Program-made: the position numbers and the translations under genes | Part shown: positions 15,101-24,300 of the stretch, one piece after another | How the letters are laid out: each line of letters starts with the position of its first letter | Position numbering within the stretch: the first letter of the stretch is position 1 | DNA from: Xiphophorus maculatus | Taxonomy: Eukaryota > Chordata > Actinopteri > Cyprinodontiformes > Poeciliidae | DNA: 64,000 bases | NCBI RefSeq assembly: GCF_002775205.1 | Contig: NC_036464.1 | Span: 3,039,817 to 3,103,816, forward strand | Reading direction: 5' to 3' | Notes under the pieces: generated by a model | The model's database searches: none | What the model was told of the DNA's origin: nothing | Seen by the model: only the letters and a program-made list of their open reading frames with translations

Positions 15101-18100
15101 ATAAGTGCACTTAATTTTATAGAGTCATGTAGCGCGGCGTTTTGGTCTCAGGTTCGGTGGCCTTGACTACAACACTGCTGCCTTGGTTGCATGTCCTCCT
15201 CCACCTTCTTTCCATCCCCTTTCTGATGGATTTCTTTCAAAATAAAGGCCACTAGTGGCAAAAAAGTGAAGTTTATTCTATGTTAGAACAGGAGACAAAA
15301 TGTTTCCATCCCTGAAATTATGATCCATAGAATCACATATCTAAGTCTAAATATGTTACAGAGTAAACACAATAACAACAACATGCTTTATCTGTCATTG
15401 TTCATTAAAATGGGACATTTCTGATGTATTAAAATTAAATACGATGGGTACACTTAATGATATTGTATTAGCGATTAGGTAATGCATTCAGCAAGTACTT
15501 TTACTTTTAGCACTTAAGTATTTTTTTTTTACTTTAACTCAAGTAAAAATGTTAATGTTGTACTTTTACTTCAGTAAATTTTTTGAGTACTTTCTCCACC
15601 ACTGATTTGCCTGATTGTCATTTTCCCAACTGCAGATATTCCCGACTAACACTTAGCAGTGGCGCCTGTGTGGCGCACAATAAATCATATAATGTCCAAT
15701 CCAGTAATAGATATCAATCCAAGACGCAGCGTCATGGCGGCTGCAGTGCATTATGGGTATATTTGCAGGTCTCTGTGAGCCTGATCTGTGTATATTTATC
15801 TCTATGAATGCTGAATATTTACGTCTCACTCAGATCGGGTTCTGGCAGCGATTAGTTCAGTCTGCACCACTAGCCAATCACAGGCAGGTCTGTTTCATCC
15901 AATCAGAGTTCACCTCACAAATCCTGCATTCAATCCGATAAAATAACAACCAATCACATCCTGGGAAGCAAAACGTGACTAAAATAAACACATGAAAACT
16001 TCATAATAGCAATAATGGGGTTTTTCACCCAGCAAAAGTTTAATAAAGCAAATATTTTCTCATTAATTTCCAGTTTTCCACTGGCTGATTACTGAATTAG
16101 GGTTTAACAGCAAAATATTGATATTCGATCGATATGTTTTTTTCTTTTTTTAAGACGACAAACACATTATTACCTAAGCATAATTTTACGTCAACTTGTA
16201 ATATTTTGTAAAATAAAAACCAAACGGACCGCTAACGGGCCGACCTAGCTAGCACGCTACCGCCAGGCTAAGCTAGTTTTCTGGGAGAAACTCTGCATCA
16301 GATTCTTGGACTGGTTCTGTTCAGATCTCTGTTGGATCTGAACCATCAGAACCTTCCTGACCAATAAACCCACAGCTCCAATCCTAACGCTAGCCCAGCT
16401 ACTAGAACCAGAACCATTCCGGCTCCACACCTCCAGAGCATTCAAAGGGTTAATGCAGTTAAACATTTAGAAACATTTCCTTAAATCTGCAGAGTTCATA
16501 TGAAGACCATCGCCATGACGATAAGACTGTCTGAACGAGCGGTACTGGCCCAAACTACCTCTGGTTCTGCTCAGTTCAGTTTTGGGTTATGTTTAATCAG
16601 AGGCAAATATAAGCAGAGTGAGACGTCTGTCGCGTTGAACTGCTTTGGTTTCTAAACCAACAAACCAACCCAGAGCAGAGTTCTGCCATCCGGACCAGAA
16701 CCGAACCAGAACCTGATCAGAACCCGACCCGGTCAGGACAGAAAGCTGGGACCAAACTGAACCAAACCCAAACAGACCGAGAGGAGTCAGAGCTACGGTT
16801 CTACCATCTGGATCAGAACCCGACCAGAACCAAACCCAAACAGACAGAGAGGAGTCAGAGCTGCAGTTCTGTCCAGGGCGTGTCAGTCCAACTGAAACCA
16901 CAGCAGAACCGCTGACAGAACCAGAACCAGCTGCGGCAGAGGGACTCTCTGTTGAATCTGGCTGACTCGGTTCTGATCCGGCTGGAATCCTCAGAACCTC
17001 TGAGGGTCCAGATTGTATCCGAGCCATAAAGAACTAACCGGATCTGATCCGGTTTCAGCTCGTTGTACCTAATAAACTGGCCGGTGAACACACATCTAAG
17101 AACGGATCAGAACCAGCCCAAACCTGGTTCTGATCCATCTCAGGAGTTCTGGGTCCAAACCGGGCCGACCTGCAGATCTTGAGCTTCCTCATCCCATCAG
17201 AACCGGTCCAGAACCATCAGAACCGGTCCGAAGGCTCACCTGTACACGGCTGGGTAAGGCAGCAGGTACCGGTCCTCCAGAGCCCCGCCCCCCCAGCAGA
17301 GCAGGTAGGTCGCCATGACGACCAGGCCCCGCCCACAATCCCAGCTCAGCGGCCAATCAGACGGCACCTCTGCAGTATTATGACATCATCCTGGTACGAC
17401 ATCATCTCCTTTTCTTCTTCTGCGGCTCTTAACGCCGCGGCGTTCCCTTGGCTTCCCAGCGTTCCCAGTCCTCTCCCAGTCTGATCCTCCTGGTTTCCCT
17501 CAGAGGTATGAGCTTCCTCCTGGGCTGACCCAAATGCTCCTCCTCCTCCTCCTCTGCTCTTCCTCCTCCTCTTCCTCTCTTTGTCTCCTCTTCCCTTCCT
17601 GGAAGTTTCTGTCTGCGGCTTGCTGAACTTCTGCTTCAGAACAAATCCTGGACAGAACCGGGCCCTGAGCCCAGCAGAACCTGACTCAGGTGGAGACATC
17701 AATGAGAGGAGGTCAGAGGTCACAGATGGTAGAGATCAACACGAATTTCAGGGAGGAGGAGGAGGAGGAAGAAGAGGAAGGTTTCTGTTTTTCTGAGGAG
17801 TGGGAGGTCTTTCTCTCCGTCCCATCTCTGAGATTCAGTCTGGATGAACTCATGAGGAATTTCCCTCCCAACCTCCAAACCCGGATAAATGCACATGAAC
17901 GTGTGGGTGCGTTTGTTTCTAATACCTTGTGGGAACCATATACTACGTTGTGGGGACCCGCTGCTCCTTGTGGGACCGAAGACTGGGCCCCACAAGGGGA
18001 AACTCTGCTTTTGGGTCAAGGGTCAGATTTAGGACTAAGGTGTGAATTGAGTTTTGGTTGGTTATAGTTACAGTAAGGTTTAGGCTGTGAATGGAAGTCA

Positions 18101-18131
18101 ATGGAAAGTCCCCACAAAGATAGCCACGCAA

Positions 18132-18209
<78 letters not shown>

Positions 18210-18300
18210 CAGCTTACAGTCTAAAAACTTCTGAGCTTCAAAGAGCCAATCTGGATCAAATTCATCCCACATTCCCATGAAACCAGAGCTGGGAGTGTCC

Positions 18301-18382
<82 letters not shown>

Positions 18383-21300
18383 CAGCAGCTGCTGTTGCTG
18401 TTTGGCTGCTCTCCTGGTTTGCATTCCTCCGGCTCTGTGGTTCTGACCCGTTTCCTGGTGCAGACAGTAAAGCCCAGCTCTGTTTGGGTCTGTTCTGTTA
18501 AGCTTGGTTCTGTTCTGGTCGGTTCTGTGAAGCCCGGTTCTGTTTGGATCGGTTCTGGCAGCCTACACCCAGCAGGATGAGATCTGGAGGAAGGCCGATC
18601 CTTCCCTCCAATGAGAGTTCAGGAAGTAAACGCTCAGAACAGGAAACAGGAAGTTAGAAGATATTTTCGGTCCAAGAAGAAGAAAACTTCACTAAAAACT
18701 GAGGCAGACTGAACCAGGTAAAGGTCAAGAGGTCAGCTGAGACCAAGCTGGAGCGTCCTGGTATGAAGAGCTGCTGGACTGAAGGAACGGTTCTGGAGGG
18801 AAACAAAGGAGCAGACCCAACTCAGAGGTTCTGGATGTTAGAGGCTGGAGGCTTCCTTTGGATTGATGGATGGATCGAACTGATCGGACCCATCGGATGG
18901 TTCTGGTGGTCATGTGACCCTGCAGGTGTCAGAACCAGCCGCTGAGTCGTGACAGATCTTCTTCTCTTTGATTTCCTGCCTGTGGTGACTCAGTGTTGCC
19001 ATGGCGACGGGCTGAAACGGACCTCCAGGTGCGGCTGACAGCAGGACGGCGGGAACGGGTCGGCTCAGAACTGCGGGTCGGACCGGCGCTCCGTCTGCTG
19101 CAGATACTCCAGCTGGTGATGATTCAGGAGACGAACAGAGATCCGCAGAGATTCACCGTAGAACCGGGCCGAGGTCCGGCTGGTCCTGTGGTTCTGACTG
19201 GTCCGGCTGGCCCGGCCGGTCACCATGTGCATCAGGATTTTTATTTTTGCTTTTGTTTTTTGACATCTTCGGCTCTAGTTTCCTTCTCTGAACAGTAAAT
19301 TCCCGGCGGTCGGGAATCGAACCCGGGACCGCTCCGTTTGGACGGTTCTATCCCCGCCGAGACGCCGGCGCTCCATCAGGCAGAAACCAAACATTAAATG
19401 ACCTCAACACAGTTTTGGTCTGGACCAGGTTAGCTAACATTAGCATGAGGGCTAACAAGCTACTATCAATATTATTCCTATAATCACTTAATCAGGGCCT
19501 TCGCTGATGGACCCAAACAGTTCTGCAGGGTTCTGAGTTCTGGTCGGATCCGTTCTGGTTTCCAGGTTTGTTCTGATTTTAAGAAACTGATTGGAATTTC
19601 TGCTTCAGCTGGTTCTGTTTGACCTTTGGTCTAATCTGAATGGGTTCTGATGGTTCTGCTGCTGATCAAAACCAGTCAACACAACCAGAACCGCGTGGAG
19701 GTGCTGCCCCCCTGTGGCCACTCGGTGGTACTGCAGCAGGCTCTACAGTCTCTGATGAAACCCGACCTGCAGAACTCAGAACAGAACCAGCCAGCAGAAC
19801 TCGTCACAAGCAGTCGTCCGGATCAGAACCTTCGGACTCACCTGCTGTGCAGCGCCGGCACCGACGTCGCCTTCCTGAAGCTGTCTCTGACGATGGAACG
19901 CCGCCATGTGTCTTTCTCAGACCGGGACCGGACTGGGGGCCCCGGCCCGGCGCCGAGGGCCGTATCAGAGGACGACTCGGGCCGGGTCAGCGGAGCGAAG
20001 CTCAGCTCCAGGATCTGCTTGGCGCTCTCACAGATCTGACTCTGGACAGAGAAACGGGTCAGCGGCGGCCTGGTGCCACGCGGCGGGCCCTCCGGAACCG
20101 GCCTACCTGTATCTCGGGGGTGAGCGTGGGCAGGTCGAAGGTGAAGACGGAGGTGGAACCGGAGGTGAGCAGGTCCACGCTGTCCAGGCTGCTGTAGGAC
20201 GTCCCCTTGGCGCGGTGCGACTCCATGATGTTCTCGAAGTGGCGGCTGAACGAGTCCAGCTGGCTCTCTGACGGTCGCCGGGCAACGACCCCCACCACCG
20301 GCGACTTCAGGCCGCCATGGGCCTCGGACGGCGGCGCCGTGGTTCTGGAGAAGGAGACGGGTCAGATCTGAACGGTGGTTACCCTGGAAACCAGAGGCGG
20401 ACGCCCTCACCCCTTCACCAGCAGACTGAGGACCTCGTCTTCCTCTCTGGCGGCGCGCTGCCGCTGGCGGTCGCCCTGCATGCGGACGCTGGCCCAGCTG
20501 GCCACGCCCTCCTCCTCCTCATCTTCCTCGTCCTCCTCCACCTGGCCGTTCTGCTCCCTGAGGCCCGCCGGGTCGAACCTGGACGACCCGTCCTCCGGGC
20601 TGAAGCAGGACTTTCCCAGAACGCTGCGGCTGAAACCCGGATCGGCCTCTTCGGCGGCCTCGGCCTCCGCTCGCATCACCTGCAGGGGGCGGGGCGATTA
20701 TCGCATCGATTATCGAGGTGATGAATTCTGATCAATAAATCACAACCTGCAGGAATAAATGGTTCTTATCGTAGAACCATAAAGCGCTGCGATACAACTT
20801 TAACTTCATATCAGCCAGAACCAGTTCACCTCGTCCAGGTCCGTCTGAACTGATTCATTTATCTGAACTGATTCAGTGAACTGATTCAGTAAAGTGAACA
20901 GGTTCACCTCGTCCAGGTCCGTCTCCCGGTAGCAGCGCAGCGGCACGGCGTCCAGGTCCGTCTCAGAGTACTTGATGGACCGCCGGATGATGCCGGTCTT
21001 TGGGGCGGGGCCTCGGGGGTCAGGGGTCACCAGCTCCACCTCGACCTGCTGGACCTCGTGATGAGAGAGCTTCTGGTTCTGCTGGTCCCGCCCCCTCCTG
21101 TGATTGGTCGGCTGCAGGTGGAGGGAGGAGGGTGGGGTGGGGCTGGGCGAGCCGCTGGTCGGTGGCGTGACGAACGAAACGTCTGCAGGAAGAGATTGAA
21201 TAAACTTTATTAATCCAGGAGGAAACGGCGTTTCAGGCCAAAGAACAAAACAATTCATCCCTCACACAGAGTCCATCGAGTTTCTAGCTGCATGGGTCCC

Positions 21301-24300
21301 ATAATGGGATCCAACATGGGACCCATCGGGGACAGAATGGGTCCCATCAGGGATTGAATGGGTCCCATCAGGGACAGAATGGGACCCATCAGGGACAGAA
21401 TGGGTCCCTTCAGGGATAGAATGGGTCCCATCGGGGACAGAATGGGTCCCTTCAGGGATAGAATGGGTCCCATCGGGGACAGAGGGCTCTGATTGACCAG
21501 CCTGCTCATCCAGACGGACACCATCAGGTCTACAGTTCAGTCACTGAACTGATTCACTGATCTGAACAGATCCTCTGTTCTGAATCAGTTCTTGAACAGA
21601 CTCCTGGTTCCATTTATCTCACAGATGTTTTAAGGTCCAATGCAACCCGTGCAGTTCTGGTCGGGTCCAACCTAGACCTTCAGGCAGCTGGAGTGGAACC
21701 AAACAGGAGGATCAGCTTTAACTCATTCACTGGTGAAACATTCTGCTCAGAACCAAACCGGCCAGCGGTTAAAAGGTCAAAGGTGGCTGGTTCCGTGGGT
21801 CCGGCTTGCCAGAACCGTTGAGGCTGGAGTCGCCTGATGGAGGCAGACGGCCTAAATAAAGGCCAGGAAGTGAGCTGGAGATGGAAGGCTAAGCTGCTAA
21901 TTGGCTTACTGGAAGCTGCTTGTTCCCCAGCTCCTCACTCGGACAGTTACCGGGTTCTGGTTCTCAGTGGTGGGAAGTAACGAAGTACAAGTACTTCGTT
22001 ACTGTACTTAAGTACAATTTTCGTGTATCTGTACTTTACTTAAGTAGATTTAATAATGGATACTTTCTACTTTTACCCCACTACATTTAACAGTAAGTAT
22101 CTGTACTTTCTACTTCACTACATTTCTATATAGCGTTTCGTTACTCGTTACATCCAAGACACATTTCAGTTTTTTGATTTGTTCGTTAGTTTGAAAGTAT
22201 CCAATGGCGAGAGCAGAATCAGTCCGCTGAACCAATCCAAAGCGGGAAAAAACCATTAGGCCCCTCCCTCAAGAAGAGCAGCACAGTACGCAGGACCTGC
22301 AGAATCATTAACTCCCAGAATGGAGTCCAAGGATAGTCATCCTCCAGAAGACCTGCCCCACCCATGGCCTTATTTAAAACATTTCTTTGAAATAACTGGG
22401 TCAAAAAACGCTTCCTGGAGATTCCAATGCCGCCTTTGCCTTCCCCGAAAGCATGAAATTCTATCTTTCAAAAATTCACCATCAAATTTAAAAAAACATA
22501 TTGAGGTAAGTTAAGTTGCTAAACGATGTTAAATTAATTTGCGTTAGTGAAGTTTTATGTAATCTTAGCAAGCTTTTTGTTGAACTCGACTGCAGTAAAT
22601 AAATACGATTACTGTATATTGTTATAAGCTAGCATGAACTTGCAAGTAACAGTGATTACTGCGGTCGTGATCACGTCTCCCGCCATGAATGTTACATATA
22701 AGTTGACGCTAAACTCCTTCACGTCCTGGTTATTGAATAAATGTTAGCGCCATTAAAATAATCTCCATGTAACAGTTACAGTCATATTCAATAAATTAGA
22801 ATATGGGTTCCAATGAGACGCGACATTGGCGGACATTCCCGCCCACAGAGTCAGCCGTACCCCCCCTGCCTGGAAGGTGTTTATTGTCAGCCCCTTTCTG
22901 TTAACAGTTCTCTCAAAATAGCTGGCAAAAAAGTTAAGTTCATGTTTTGTTAGGACGAAAGACTAGATGTTTCCAAATCGCTTGATGTTTGTTAGGTCAG
23001 TTTAAAGTCCCTTTTTTCAGGGAAACAATTTTCTTTTGAACGTGTTTATTTTGAATTAAATAAAACATTTCAAAGGTATAATAATTTCTCTCATTTTGCC
23101 TAATTACATGTAACCCTGCAGGTCATCCCTGGAATTCTGATGCATAGAATAAAATATCTAAATCTAAACTGTCACAGGGGGTAAACTCAATGAAAACATG
23201 CTTTATCTGCAGCATTGCTCATTAAAATGGTACATTACTGATTTATTAAAACTAAATACGATAGGTACACTTAATGACATTATATAAGCCGTTAGGTATT
23301 ATGGTCGGCAAGTACTTTTACTTTTAATACTTAAGTAATTTTAAAAGCTTGTACTTTCTTACTTTTACTTAAGTAAAATAATAATGTGGTACTTTGACTT
23401 TTACTTGAGTAAATTTTCATCTGTGTATTTGTACTTTTACTTAAGTACATTGTATGAGTACTTTCTCCACCACTGCTGGTTCTGGTTCTGAAGGTTCTGT
23501 CTGATAAGGCACCAGATTCTCTTACCTCTGCTTCGGCGGCCCGGATCCGTCGGGCCTCCAAACAGGAAGTCCCACTTCGCCCTGGCGATCTTCTGGGACC
23601 GAGACGAAGGGCTGGACGGAGCGGTCCGGTCCGACTGCAGGAGAGGAACCAGAGACATGAAATCAGTCCGGTTCAATAACGCCTGGTTTAACTGCAGCAG
23701 AACCACTAAACTGGACCCGGATCAGTCCGTCTTTAACATTAGGAACCAAGGTCAGTTTTATGAATAATCAGGAAGTTCCCATCATCACAGCTTCCTGTTG
23801 AAGGAGAAGGTTCTGAAAGACCCAAAAGAACCAAATAGAACATACAGGAACATCCCAGATCTTTGATGCTAAAGGTCAACAGAACAGGAAACTTCTCATC
23901 AGAGGTCAGAGGTCACCACATCAGTGGTGTCCCCCAAGGATCCATCCTAAGACCCACCGATTCAATATCTATAAGGTCCCACTGCCTCAGGATACAACAG
24001 GAAATAAGATTAGTTACCGTGACGACACAGATGATACACAGCTCTACATTATGACGCCACCAGGTGACCTTTGACCCCATCCAATCGCTGAACAGATGCT
24101 GAGACAGATCAATGTGAGGATAAGCCAAAACTGTCTGAACAGAAACTGAAGTTATTTTTATTGAACCTAAAGAGGAACGATGTAGAGTTATAGATCTAGA
24201 GTCAGCTTAAGTTCTTCCAGTTGGAAACCAGAGATCAGGCTGACCTCTGACCTGAACCTTCAGAACCACATAAAGCCGGTTCCACAGTGGGCCTTCTAGC

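Larger units (their letters stand above)
5614..15604. mobile_element. hAT-type DNA transposon, ~4.4 kb, split by an L1
   Basis: The termini are CAATGGTGGGAAGTAA at the left and TTTCTCCACCACTG at the right, an imperfect terminal inverted repeat. The 8-bp flanks are ATTTGTCT (5606-5613) and ATTTGCCT (15605-15612), a target-site duplication with one change. Both ends match the smaller element at 21965-23475, including the 'acttaagtagatttaataatggatact' type subterminal sequence on the left and the 'acttttactt' repeats on the right. No transposase ORF survives in the non-L1 part, so it would be non-autonomous. The L1 at 6335-11900 sits inside it and is therefore younger. Confidence 0.75.

Noticed and set aside
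21255-21524. MGPILSL-repeat protein on the minus strand
   Set aside because: It arises from a 21-bp intronic minisatellite, with no splice or start evidence.
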